DNA from: Oscillospiraceae bacterium
Lineage (GTDB): Bacteria; Bacillota; Clostridia; Oscillospirales; Ruminococcaceae
Length of the DNA: 15,420 nucleotides
Assembly (NCBI GenBank): GCA_003453215.1
Contig: DMMB01000049.1
Span: 149 to 15,568, forward strand
Reading direction: 5' to 3'
The position numbers were made by a program, and so were the translations under genes. Below are positions 1-5,872 of the stretch, piece after piece. Below the pieces are notes generated by a model. It saw only the letters and a list, made by a program, of their open reading frames with translations, was not told where the DNA came from and searched no databases. Numbering within the stretch: position 1 is the first letter of the stretch; every line of letters begins with the position of its first letter.

Positions 1-48
1 TTCAGCCCCGCCATGCAGGAAACGCTGCAAGCCCATCAGCAGGACTTC

Positions 49-246
49 ATGCAGAAGGATGTCCCGATTTGGGAAAAGAGCAATCTGACGCTGGAAGAAG
101 CTGCGGCTTACTCCGGCATTGGCATTAACAAACTGCGTGAAATTACGAATGAAGATAAATGCAAATTCGTCCTTTGGGTGGGAAACAAGCGTCTGATTAA
201 ACGTCGCCTGTTCGATTCCTTTGTCGAGCAAGCATATTCTATTTGA
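49..246 (+). CDS. xis: Tn916-type excisionase (Xis)
   Basis: Small, basic DNA-binding protein of the Tn916 Xis family, which bends DNA at the element ends and directs integrase towards excision. From ATG 49 it is 65 residues, close to the 67 residues of Tn916 Xis. The N-terminal pattern DVPIWEKSNLTLEEAAAYSG, followed by IGINKLR and a late IKRRLFD segment, follows the family layout of a winged-helix/MerR-like fold. I chose ATG 49 because AGGA at 40-43 precedes it at a suitable distance and the length fits the family. An in-frame ATG at 13 would add 12 residues, and the frame is open to the window edge, so a longer form cannot be excluded. It lies 127 bases upstream of the integrase gene, on the same strand. 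Confidence 0.85.
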   Translation: MQKDVPIWEKSNLTLEEAAAYSGIGINKLREITNEDKCKFVLWVGNKRLIKRRLFDSFVEQAYSI

Positions 247-299
247 GAGGCTGCCAAAGGCTGCAAATGTGAAACCGTCCTTTTCTCATTCGCTGCGGG

Positions 300-328
300 T
301 GGAAATCGCATGGCTGATGTGTTATACT
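300..328 (+). promoter_or_regulatory. candidate promoter for the integrase gene
   Basis: There is a TATACT -10 at 323-328 preceded by TGT (an extended -10, TGn), and TGGAAA at 300-305 as a 4/6 match to the -35 with 17 bp spacing. It sits between the xis stop and the int start, 45 bases upstream of int. It is inferred from consensus only. Confidence 0.45.
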
Positions 329-373
329 GACACTGACCTTATAGATGCGCTTTTCACAGAAAGGAGTTTCTAA

Positions 374-1528
374 ATGCCTGAAAAGCGCAAGGATAGCAAG
401 GGCCGTGTTTTGAAGGATGGCGAAAGCCAGAGAGCAAACGGCACTTACGACTATCGTTATACCGATATCCACAAGAAACGGCGTTGTATTTACGCCAAAT
501 CCCTGACAGAGCTGCGGAAGAAAGAGGACGAGCTGCGGCGCGACATGGCAGACGGCATCGACTATGCAGCGGGTGACATGACCGTGGCAGAGCTGGTTGA
601 CCGCTACATGAACCTGAAACGGGGCTTGAAGCAAAACTCCCTGCGGTCGTATGGTTCTGCGGTCAAGCGGATTCATGCCGACCCCTTTGGGCAGAAGCCG
701 ATCAAAACCGTAAAGCTGTCCGACGCAAAAGGCTGGTTTGTGTTCCTGCACGACAGCGGCATCAAGCAAAACACCATCGGTGTCCTGCAAAGCGTTGTCA
801 GACCGGCGTTTGAAATGGCAGTGGATGATGACATCATTCGCAAGAATCCGTTCAAGTTCAAGCTGTCTGACGTGGTGCCAAAAGACGCCTATGTACGCGA
901 CGCGCTGACCAAGGAGCAGCAGGAGAAGTATCTTCAATTCGTGCAGGACTGCGGCGGAAATTACTATGATGACATTGTAATCCTGCTGGGAACCGGCTTG
1001 CGTGTGAGTGAGCTGTACGGTCTGACACGGGCAGATATTGACTTCGACCGACGCTGTATCCATGTGCGGCGGCAACTATGCCGGACGGCAGAAAAGCCCT
1101 ATTTCGTCACACCGCCCAAAACCAAAAGCGGCATCCGAAACGTTCCTATGACGGACGCGGTTTACATGGCGCTGATGCGGGTGGTGAAAGCCAGAACTGC
1201 CCCGAAGGTGGAATTGCTGGTGGACGGTCACAGCGGCTTCCTCTTTCTGGACAAGTCCGGGATGCCGAAGGTCGCGATGCACTTGGAGAACTATATGCGG
1301 GGTCTGCAAGCGCGATTTGAAAAGGCATACGGCAAGCCTGTCCCTCGGATCACGCCCCATGTGCTACGGCATACCTTCTGCACCAACGTTCAGCAGGCAG
1401 GACTTGATGTGAAAAGCCTGCAATATCTGATGGGACATTCCAACGCCAGCGTGACGCTGGACGTCTACACGCACAGCAGCTTTGATTCCGTCGAGAGAGC
1501 CTTTGAACAGATCGCCAGCAGCCTGTAA
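374..1528 (+). CDS. int: site-specific tyrosine recombinase, Tn916/Tn1549-type integrase
   Basis: Catalyses integration and excision of the element by breaking and rejoining DNA through a phosphotyrosine link. The protein has 384 residues, slightly shorter than Tn916 Int (405). It has three parts: an N-terminal arm-binding domain rich in basic residues (about 1-65), a SAM-like core-binding domain (about 70-160, starting MTVAELVDRYM), and a C-terminal catalytic domain. The catalytic residues are visible: Arg in GTGLRVSELYG, Lys in TKSGIRNVPM, the HxxR box in PHVLRHTFCTN, His in LMGHSN, and the nucleophilic Tyr in DVYTHSS. All are present, so it looks active. The start has AAGGAG at 360-365. 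It follows xis, with a possible promoter of its own. The repeats after its stop are probable binding sites for its N-terminal domain. Confidence 0.95.
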   Translation: MPEKRKDSKGRVLKDGESQRANGTYDYRYTDIHKKRRCIYAKSLTELRKKEDELRRDMADGIDYAAGDMTVAELVDRYMNLKRGLKQNSLRSYGSAVKRIHADPFGQKPIKTVKLSDAKGWFVFLHDSGIKQNTIGVLQSVVRPAFEMAVDDDIIRKNPFKFKLSDVVPKDAYVRDALTKEQQEKYLQFVQDCGGNYYDDIVILLGTGLRVSELYGLTRADIDFDRRCIHVRRQLCRTAEKPYFVTPPKTKSGIRNVPMTDAVYMALMRVVKARTAPKVELLVDGHSGFLFLDKSGMPKVAMHLENYMRGLQARFEKAYGKPVPRITPHVLRHTFCTNVQQAGLDVKSLQYLMGHSNASVTLDVYTHSSFDSVERAFEQIASSL

Positions 1529-1552
1529 TTTTCATTGTACGAAGTTGGCTGG

Positions 1553-1703
1553 CTTACGCCACAACTTACGCCAATTTCCTGTCAAGTGGCGTAGATTTAC
1601 GTAGAAATGTGTGAATTTCATCAAAATCAAGAAAACTGAAAAAAGCAGCTCAAAGCCTTGATAACTCTACGAGAATCTACGTTTTGCGTTATATGCGTTT
1701 TGC
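1553..1703. repeat. short repeats at the element end, probable integrase arm sites
   Basis: Directly after int are two CTTACGCCA copies at 1553-1561 and 1565-1573, 12 bp apart. An inverted TGGCGTA at 1587-1593 runs into TTACGTAG at 1597-1604. TCTACG occurs twice, at 1666-1671 and 1676-1681, and CGTTTTGC twice, at 1680-1687 and 1696-1703. Clusters of short direct repeats near the ends are where the N-terminal domain of Tn916-type integrases binds. Assigning that role here is an inference from position and repetition. The rest of the gap between int and 1774 shows no gene. Confidence 0.5.
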
Positions 1704-1773
1704 TTCAAAAAGTTGCGGTTTTGAAGGGCGGCATGTATTGATCCCATTAAACAACTGAATTTGCCTCATCCAA

Positions 1774-1809
1774 AAGGAGCCGTCCCCACATGGCGTGGGG
1801 CGGCTCCTT
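1774..1809 (-). terminator. strong hairpin, probable terminator of the XRE operon
   Basis: The stem pairs 1774-1782 (AAGGAGCCG) with 1801-1809 and 1784-1789 with 1795-1800, with one bulged base and a 5-base loop. On the minus strand the right side of the stem runs into a short T stretch and the hairpin lies 51 bases past the stop of the small gene at 1860. On the plus strand no T run follows, so the minus-strand reading is preferred. The T run is short, so efficiency is uncertain. Confidence 0.6.
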
Positions 1810-1859
1810 GGCAATAGGGGAAAAGATAGGGCAGCGGCTTTTGGTAAGTGTTTGCGCTT

Positions 1860-2108
1860 TTATAGGGTAATTTTGACAATATCGCCCTCGTGGGTGGTGA
1901 CATCCACCAGCGGCCAGCCGGGATGGGTGCGGGCGAGGCCGCGCAGGGAGGTGAGAAGCTGCCCCAGCATCTCCGGCGGGATGCCGCAATTCGGGGCGTG
2001 CCGGGCGATGACGGCGACGACAATGCGGGTGGGGAGCCGGCCGTATACCAACCAGCCGGGCAGCCGCAGAGAGATCTTCTTTTCTTGGGAGCGGACAATA
2101 ATTTTCAT
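1860..2108 (-). CDS. 82-residue protein resembling the C-terminal domain of the adjacent XRE regulator
   Basis: Function unknown. The 82-residue protein starts MKIIVRSQEKKISLRLPGWL and ends PLVDVTTHEGDIVKITL. This layout (two strands ending in LP, a helical middle, then LV-V-T-GD-V-I strands) closely parallels the last 80 residues of the XRE protein encoded just upstream. No signal peptide or membrane segment is evident, so it is probably cytoplasmic. ATG 2108 is three bases past the stop of the upstream gene, and its GGAG ribosome site lies inside that gene's end, so translation is probably coupled. It may be a partner or modulator of the XRE protein. A relation to the small SHOCT-like domain found in YvlB/LiaX-type proteins is possible but is only an impression from pattern. 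Confidence 0.75.
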   Translation of the reverse strand: MKIIVRSQEKKISLRLPGWLVYGRLPTRIVVAVIARHAPNCGIPPEMLGQLLTSLRGLARTHPGWPLVDVTTHEGDIVKITL

Positions 2109-2111
2109 GGC

Positions 2112-2618
2112 TTACTCCACGTAGATTTCCACGGTATCGCCATCGGCCGTTTCCACTTCCACCAGTTTGCCGATAACGCCCTGTTCCACCAAGGCCACAA
2201 GCTGCGCAATATCGATGTTTTTAAGGGCTTCCCCGGCGGCACTGCCGGAAACCTGCGGCATTTGCATACCCATTTGCAGAGCGACCTGTACCAGCGCCAT
2301 GGGCAGATTGACACGAACCTTATCGCCCTCTTTGGTATTGACATAAATCCGGAAGATCATATCCTTGAGAGGTTTGCGCTGTTCTTCGGGCAGCAGGGTG
2401 GTTTCCGGCTGATTTTGGTTGCCCAGCAGTTCATCGATGGTGACGCCGAAGAGCCGGGCCAGCTGCGGCAGCAGGGTGATATCAGGGCAGGAAAGATCGT
2501 TTTCCCACTTGCTGACCGCCTGTGCGGTGACGCCAAGTTCGGCGGCGAGTTCTTCCTGGGTCATATTCTTTTTGCGGCGCAGTTCCGCGATGCGGCTGCC
2601 GAGAGTCTGATTCATCAT
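2112..2618 (-). CDS. XRE-family transcriptional regulator with C-terminal accessory domain
   Basis: DNA-binding regulator of 168 residues. The N-terminal third is a Cro/C1-type helix-turn-helix (about residues 7-66): LGSRIAELRRKKNMTQEELA, then ELGVTAQAVSKWEND as the recognition helix, and LARLFGVTIDELLG. A linker rich in Q, P and E leads to a second domain (about 90-168) with IYVNTKEGDKVRVNLP, a helical stretch and a closing LVEVETADGDTVEIYV. I chose ATG 2618 because GGAGG lies 10 bases upstream; ATG 2615 is an equal possibility. The frame is open further upstream, but the extension has no good ribosome site and would cross the intergenic repeats. It is divergent from ylxM and co-transcribed with the small gene behind it. 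Ligand and targets are unknown; self-regulation through the nearby repeats is likely. Confidence 0.9.
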   Translation of the reverse strand: MMNQTLGSRIAELRRKKNMTQEELAAELGVTAQAVSKWENDLSCPDITLLPQLARLFGVTIDELLGNQNQPETTLLPEEQRKPLKDMIFRIYVNTKEGDKVRVNLPMALVQVALQMGMQMPQVSGSAAGEALKNIDIAQLVALVEQGVIGKLVEVETADGDTVEIYVE

Positions 2619-2678
2619 AATAAGGTTACCTCCAAATGCTGTGTAATGTTTGGGGTGGGAGCTCCGTTCCATAGCTAA

Positions 2679-2707
2679 AGTATAGCGGAAGGACGGCCGG
2701 AAGAAAA
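2679..2707 (-). promoter_or_regulatory. weak candidate promoter of the XRE operon
   Basis: On the minus strand TATACT at 2684-2679 is a good -10, 61 bases before the start codon, but the -35 position (about 2702-2707) matches only 2 of 6 consensus bases. The weak -35 could mean that an activator is needed. The AACG/GGTTGA repeats lie just upstream of it. Confidence 0.35.
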
Positions 2708-2708
2708 G

Positions 2709-2775
2709 AACGCATTGGTTGAGAGGACGAAAATTTTGCAACGAGAGGTTGAAAAACAACTCAACGAATGGTTGA
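2709..2775. promoter_or_regulatory. three AACG-N3/4-GGTTGA repeats, candidate operators
   Basis: On the plus strand the motif AACG followed by 3 or 4 bases and GGTTGA occurs at 2709-2722, 2740-2752 and 2763-2775. The last two are near-perfect dyads of 15 bp (GCAAC or TCAAC, 5 bases, GTTGA) whose centres are 23 bp apart. They lie upstream of the XRE promoter and between divergent genes, which is the usual place for the operators of an XRE protein. Which protein binds them is inferred. Confidence 0.55.
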
Positions 2776-2815
2776 ATGAGCAAAATGCCAGAAAAATAAG
2801 GTCTTTTTTTGACAG

Positions 2816-2836
2816 TGTAAAGAAAAACGCTTGACA
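2816..2836. promoter_or_regulatory. 21-bp palindrome overlapping the ylxM -35 (candidate operator 1)
   Basis: TGTAAAG, seven bases, then CTTGACA: an inverted repeat with one mismatch. Its right arm contains the -35 hexamer TTGACA at 2831-2836, so any protein bound here would compete with RNA polymerase. Confidence 0.55.
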
Positions 2837-2859
2837 GACGAAAGATGGTGCGGTATAAT
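2831..2859 (+). promoter_or_regulatory. consensus promoter of the ylxM-ffh operon
   Basis: TTGACA at 2831-2836 and TATAAT at 2854-2859 are both perfect, with the optimal 17-bp spacer. Transcription should begin near 2866, about 50 bases upstream of the ylxM GTG. This is a SigA-type promoter and probably drives the operon at least through ffh, possibly to trmD. Confidence 0.9.
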
Positions 2860-2865
2860 GTGAAC

Positions 2866-2886
2866 TGTAAAGAAATCCGCTTTACA
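2866..2886. promoter_or_regulatory. 21-bp perfect palindrome at the ylxM transcription start (candidate operator 2)
   Basis: TGTAAAG, seven bases, then CTTTACA: a perfect 7-bp inverted repeat, with the same arms as the palindrome over the -35 and a centre exactly 50 bp away. It lies at or just after the expected transcription start, so it could also form a small 5' hairpin in the mRNA. Confidence 0.55.
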
Positions 2887-2914
2887 AAGGCGGAAGGACA
2901 GGAGTGACCGCAGC

Positions 2915-3280
2915 GTGGCAAAGAACCTGGAAATTTCCTTTTTGCTGGATTTTTACGGCGATATGCTGACCGATAAGCAGCGAGATGTGGTGGAACTGTA
3001 CTACAATGAGGATCTTTCCTTAGCGGAGATTGCGGCGCACAGCGGCATTACCCGGCAGGGGGTGCGGGATTCCATCAAGCGGGCGGAAAGCCAGCTGCTG
3101 GAATATGAGGAACGCCTGCACCTGGCAGCCCGTTTCCGCCGGATCGAAAGTGTGCTTACTTCCATTGTGGGGGAAGCCGAACAGATTGAAAAATGGAATG
3201 ACCGTTTTGGCGGCGCCCCGGAGATTGACCGCAGCGCCCGCAATATTATCCGGCTGGCGAACCAGCTGGATGAGGACTGA
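2915..3280 (+). CDS. ylxM: YlxM, helix-turn-helix SRP-associated protein
   Basis: A 121-residue protein of the YlxM/p13 family, found almost always beside ffh in Bacillota and reported in streptococci to modulate the signal recognition particle. It has a sigma-70 region 4-like helix-turn-helix (about residues 17-58): FYGDMLTDKQRDVVELYYNE, then LSLAEIAAHSGITRQGVRDS. A charged helical tail follows. The start is GTG 2915 with AGGAG at 2900-2904. The gene is first in the operon, with ffh 20 bases downstream. The DNA-binding fold and the palindromes around its promoter make self-regulation plausible, but that is an inference. Confidence 0.93.
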   Translation: MAKNLEISFLLDFYGDMLTDKQRDVVELYYNEDLSLAEIAAHSGITRQGVRDSIKRAESQLLEYEERLHLAARFRRIESVLTSIVGEAEQIEKWNDRFGGAPEIDRSARNIIRLANQLDED

Positions 3281-3300
3281 ACCGATAAAAAGGAGACCCT

Positions 3301-4662
3301 ATGGCATTTGAAGGACTGACCCAAAAGCTGGCCGGGACATTCAAAAAACTGAAAAACCGCGGCAAGCTGAGTGAGGCGGATGTAAAAGAAGCCATGCGCG
3401 AAGTGCGTCTGGCCCTGCTGGAGGCCGACGTCAACTACGGCGTGGCCAAAAAGTTTGTGGCCGATGTGACCGAGAAATGCATTGGCGCGGGCGTGCTGGA
3501 TAGCCTGACCCCGGCCCAGCAGGTCGTTAAGATTGTAAACGATGAATTGACGGAGCTGATGGGCAGCACCCACCAGCGCATCAATCTTTCCTCCCGGATC
3601 CCGACCGTACTGCTGATGTGTGGTTTGCAGGGTTCCGGTAAAACCACCCACAGTGCCAAACTGGCGTATATGTTCCGGCAGCAGGGCAAACGTCCCCTGC
3701 TGGTGGCCTGCGATATTTACCGCCCGGCGGCCATAGAGCAGCTGAAAGTAGTAGGCGAAAAGGCCGGTGTGCCGGTTTTTGAAATGGGGCAGACCGACCC
3801 GGTTAAGATTGTAAAAAAGGCGCTGAGCCATGCGCATGACTACGGCAACGATATTGTGATTATCGATACGGCCGGCCGTCTGCACATTGATGAAGCGCTG
3901 ATGGAAGAGCTGAAGGCGGTAAAGGAAGCGGCCAATCCCGATGAAACGCTGCTGGTGATTGACTCCATGACCGGCCAGGACGCTGTAAATGTAGCGACTG
4001 CCTTTGATAACCAGCTGGGTGTGGATGGCATTATCCTGACCAAGCTGGATGGCGACAGCCGCGGCGGCGCCGCCCTTTCGGTAAAGGCAGTGACCGGCAA
4101 GCCCATCAAGTTTGCCGGCGTAGGCGAAAAGATCGAGGATCTGGAGCCATTCTATCCCGATCGTATGGCCTCCCGCATTTTGGGAATGGGCGATATACTT
4201 TCTCTCATTGAAAAGGCATCCACCGGCATTGATGAGCAAAAAGCCCTGAAAATGGTGGACAAAATGCGCCGCAATGAGATGGACTTTAACGACCTGCTGG
4301 ACCAGATGGATGAGTTGAAAAAGATGGGGCCGCTTTCTTCGGTGATGAATATGATCCCCGGGGCGGCCGGTAAGCTGAGCGATGAGGATGCCGAGCGCAG
4401 CGAAAAGGAACTGGCTCGTTCCCGCGCCATCATCTATTCCATGACGCCGGCCGAGCGCGCCAAGCCCTCTCTCATTGATCCCAAGCGCAAGCGCCGCATT
4501 GCAGCCGGCAGCGGCACCAAGGTGGAAGATGTGAACCGCCTGCTGCGCCAGCTGGAACAGAGCCGCAAGCTGATGAAGATGATGAGCGGCAAGGGTGGGA
4601 AAAAGGCCAAACGCATGGGCTTCCCGGGCGGTTTTCCCGGCGGAATGCCCGGCATGATGTAA
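3301..4662 (+). CDS. ffh: signal recognition particle protein Ffh (SRP54)
   Basis: GTPase of the signal recognition particle. It binds signal sequences on nascent chains and, with 4.5S/6S RNA and FtsY, targets ribosomes to the membrane. It has 453 residues, which is normal length. The N domain (about 1-90) contains the ALLEADVNY signature. The G domain (about 100-295) has the P-loop GLQGSGKTTH (108-117), DTAGR (189-193), TKLDGD (247-252) and the closing GVGEKIEDLEPF. The methionine-rich M domain follows, with the RNA-binding region around RKRRIAAGSGT and a final MGFPGGFPGGMPGMM tail. AGGAG at 3291-3295 precedes the ATG. Its neighbours are ylxM upstream and rpsP 97 bases downstream. The 4.5S RNA gene is not in this window. 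Confidence 0.98.
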   Translation: MAFEGLTQKLAGTFKKLKNRGKLSEADVKEAMREVRLALLEADVNYGVAKKFVADVTEKCIGAGVLDSLTPAQQVVKIVNDELTELMGSTHQRINLSSRIPTVLLMCGLQGSGKTTHSAKLAYMFRQQGKRPLLVACDIYRPAAIEQLKVVGEKAGVPVFEMGQTDPVKIVKKALSHAHDYGNDIVIIDTAGRLHIDEALMEELKAVKEAANPDETLLVIDSMTGQDAVNVATAFDNQLGVDGIILTKLDGDSRGGAALSVKAVTGKPIKFAGVGEKIEDLEPFYPDRMASRILGMGDILSLIEKASTGIDEQKALKMVDKMRRNEMDFNDLLDQMDELKKMGPLSSVMNMIPGAAGKLSDEDAERSEKELARSRAIIYSMTPAERAKPSLIDPKRKRRIAAGSGTKVEDVNRLLRQLEQSRKLMKMMSGKGGKKAKRMGFPGGFPGGMPGMM

Positions 4663-4674
4663 AACAAAGTACGG

Positions 4675-4701
4675 TTTTTCCCGACAGAGAGTCGGTAAAA
4701 A
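4675..4701 (+). other. hairpin between ffh and rpsP
   Basis: TTTTT and CCGAC at 4675-4685 pair with GTCGG and AAAAA at 4691-4701, with one mismatch and an AGAGA loop. No T run follows on the plus strand, so it is not a normal terminator. It could be a processing site that uncouples ffh from the highly expressed rpsP. No promoter was seen in this gap. Confidence 0.4.
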
Positions 4702-4759
4702 TAGAAGAAACAGACGGCGCTACGCCGGTTCATTCAAACACTTTTGGAGGTAAATTAAC

Positions 4760-5005
4760 ATGGCAGTAAAGATTAGACTTCGCAGAATGGGCGCTAAGAA
4801 AGCTCCTTTTTATCGCATTGTAGTAGCGGATTCCCGCTATCCCCGCGATGGCCGCTTCATTGAGGAAGTAGGTTACTATGATCCCACCAAAGAGCCCTCT
4901 GTCATCAAGATTGATGAAGAGAAGGCCAAGACCTGGCTCGCTAATGGCGCTCAGCCCACGGATACCGTTAAGGCTCTGCTGAAGATCCAGGGGATCGTAA
5001 AATAA
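4760..5005 (+). CDS. rpsP: 30S ribosomal protein S16
   Basis: Small-subunit ribosomal protein that binds 16S rRNA in the 5' domain early in assembly. It has 81 residues, typical for the family. The N terminus MAVKIRLRRMGAKKAPFYRI and the following VVADSRYPRDGRFIEEVGYY are characteristic, as is the ending PTDTVKALLKIQGI. GGAGG at 4746-4750 lies nine bases before the ATG. The gene heads the rpsP-khpA-rimM-trmD block, a long-known ribosome-maturation operon. Confidence 0.98.
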   Translation: MAVKIRLRRMGAKKAPFYRIVVADSRYPRDGRFIEEVGYYDPTKEPSVIKIDEEKAKTWLANGAQPTDTVKALLKIQGIVK

Positions 5006-5044
5006 GCAGTCCCCCTTCTGGAAAGCGATAAGGAGACTTAATAA

Positions 5045-5278
5045 ATGGAAGAATTGATTGCAACCATCGCCAGAGGCCTGGTAGATGACAAAGAAGCAGT
5101 CAGTGTTACCGCTGACCCGGCGGACGAAGAGGGCAACGTTGTTTATCACCTGCACGTAGGCGCAGAGGATATGGGACGTGTCATCGGCAAACAGGGGCGC
5201 ATCGCCAAGGCGATCCGCACCATTGTACGTGCCGGTACCAATAAGTCCGGCGGCCGCGCGACGGTCGAGATTGACTGA
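5045..5278 (+). CDS. khpA: KH-domain RNA-binding protein KhpA
   Basis: A 77-residue single KH domain. In Bacillota such as Streptococcus pneumoniae, KhpA dimerises and works with KhpB (Jag/EloR) in RNA binding and control of cell elongation. The RNA-binding GxxG loop is GKQG at residues 48-51, inside GRVIGKQGRIAKAIRTIVRA, and the closing strand is GRATVEI. The start has AAGGAG at 5030-5035. It stands between rpsP and rimM, its usual place. The older annotation is UPF0109 or YlqC. Confidence 0.95.
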   Translation: MEELIATIARGLVDDKEAVSVTADPADEEGNVVYHLHVGAEDMGRVIGKQGRIAKAIRTIVRAGTNKSGGRATVEID

Positions 5279-5289
5279 ACAGAAACTGC

Positions 5290-5315
5290 GGGGGAGGACG
5301 AAATGCGCCTCCCCC
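5290..5315 (+). other. GC-rich hairpin in the khpA-rimM gap
   Basis: GGGGGAGG at 5290-5297 pairs perfectly with CCTCCCCC at 5308-5315, with a 10-base loop, followed by TGTGTTTTG. It begins 12 bases after the khpA stop. It may be a weak attenuator or an mRNA stability element. The loop holds an ATG at 5303 that could be mistaken for the rimM start. Confidence 0.5.
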
Positions 5316-5341
5316 TGTGTTTTGCACAGAAGGAGAGCCCA

Positions 5342-5872
5342 ATGAAAGAATTTTTGGAATGCGGGAAGATTGTTTCCACCCACGGGGTGCGCGGAGAGGT
5401 AAAGGCCGAGGTGTGGATGGACAGCCCCGAAGAGATGACCGCCCTGAAGGCACTGTACCTGGATGGCGGCAAAACACCGCTGGCCGTAAAAAGCGCGCGG
5501 GTACACAAAAATATGGTGCTGCTGATGCTGGCCGGGGTGGAAACGCCGGAGGCCGGCAATGCCCTGCGGCAAAAGATTCTCTTTGCGCGGCGGGAGGATA
5601 TTCCGTTGGAAAAGGGGCAATACTTCCTGCAGGATCTGCTGGGCTGTGTGGTAAAGGACGCCGATACTGGAAGGGAATATGGCAAGCTGTGCGATATTAC
5701 CGAAACGGGCGCAAACCGGGTGTACCATATCCGCTTTGCCGATGGCAAGGTGCGGTTGGCCCCGGATATTCCACAGGTGGTGCTGCGGCTGGCCCCGGAG
5801 GAGGGCGTGATTGAAATCCGGCCGCTGGCAGGGCTTTTTGACGATGGGACGGAGGACGACTATGAGGTTTGA
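5342..5872 (+). CDS. rimM: ribosome maturation factor RimM
   Basis: Assembly factor that binds S19 and helps mature the 3' (head) domain of the 30S subunit. It has 176 residues, typical for RimM. The N-terminal RimM barrel (about 1-85) begins FLECGKIVSTHGVRGEVKAE. The C-terminal PRC-barrel (about 95-170) includes YFLQDLLGCVVKDADTGREY and the ending EIRPLAGLFDD. ATG 5342 was chosen because AAGGAG at 5330-5335 lies directly before it and it gives the family N terminus. An in-frame ATG at 5303 would add 13 residues encoded inside a hairpin. The 3' end overlaps trmD by 11 bases, which implies coupled translation. Confidence 0.95.
   Translation: MKEFLECGKIVSTHGVRGEVKAEVWMDSPEEMTALKALYLDGGKTPLAVKSARVHKNMVLLMLAGVETPEAGNALRQKILFARREDIPLEKGQYFLQDLLGCVVKDADTGREYGKLCDITETGANRVYHIRFADGKVRLAPDIPQVVLRLAPEEGVIEIRPLAGLFDDGTEDDYEV

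Larger units (their letters stand above)
1..1740 (+). mobile_element. integrase end of a Tn916/Tn1549-type integrative element (partial)
   Basis: The first 1.5 kb carries an excisionase followed by a tyrosine recombinase in the same order and orientation as the xis-int end of Tn916-family conjugative transposons. After the int stop come about 200 bases of A/T-rich DNA with short TACG-type repeats, and then a different gene context on the opposite strand. In the family, int lies within a few hundred bases of the element terminus, so the end is probably between about 1700 and 1770. That boundary is an inference: the family leaves no long target duplication, and I could not identify coupling bases. 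The rest of the element lies upstream, outside the window. Confidence 0.65.

Noticed and set aside
1890..2678. Plus-strand open frame of 262 codons opposite the XRE operon
   Set aside because: The minus strand encodes a clear helix-turn-helix protein with good ribosome sites; the plus-strand product is low-complexity and His/Phe-rich.
3001..4239. Minus-strand open frame of 412 codons opposite ylxM and ffh
   Set aside because: Shadow of ffh, with no ribosome site and no family motifs.
5811..5861. Upstream in-frame start for trmD
   Set aside because: It would overlap rimM by 62 bases and lacks a ribosome site; ATG 5862 with GGAGG six bases before gives the canonical N terminus.
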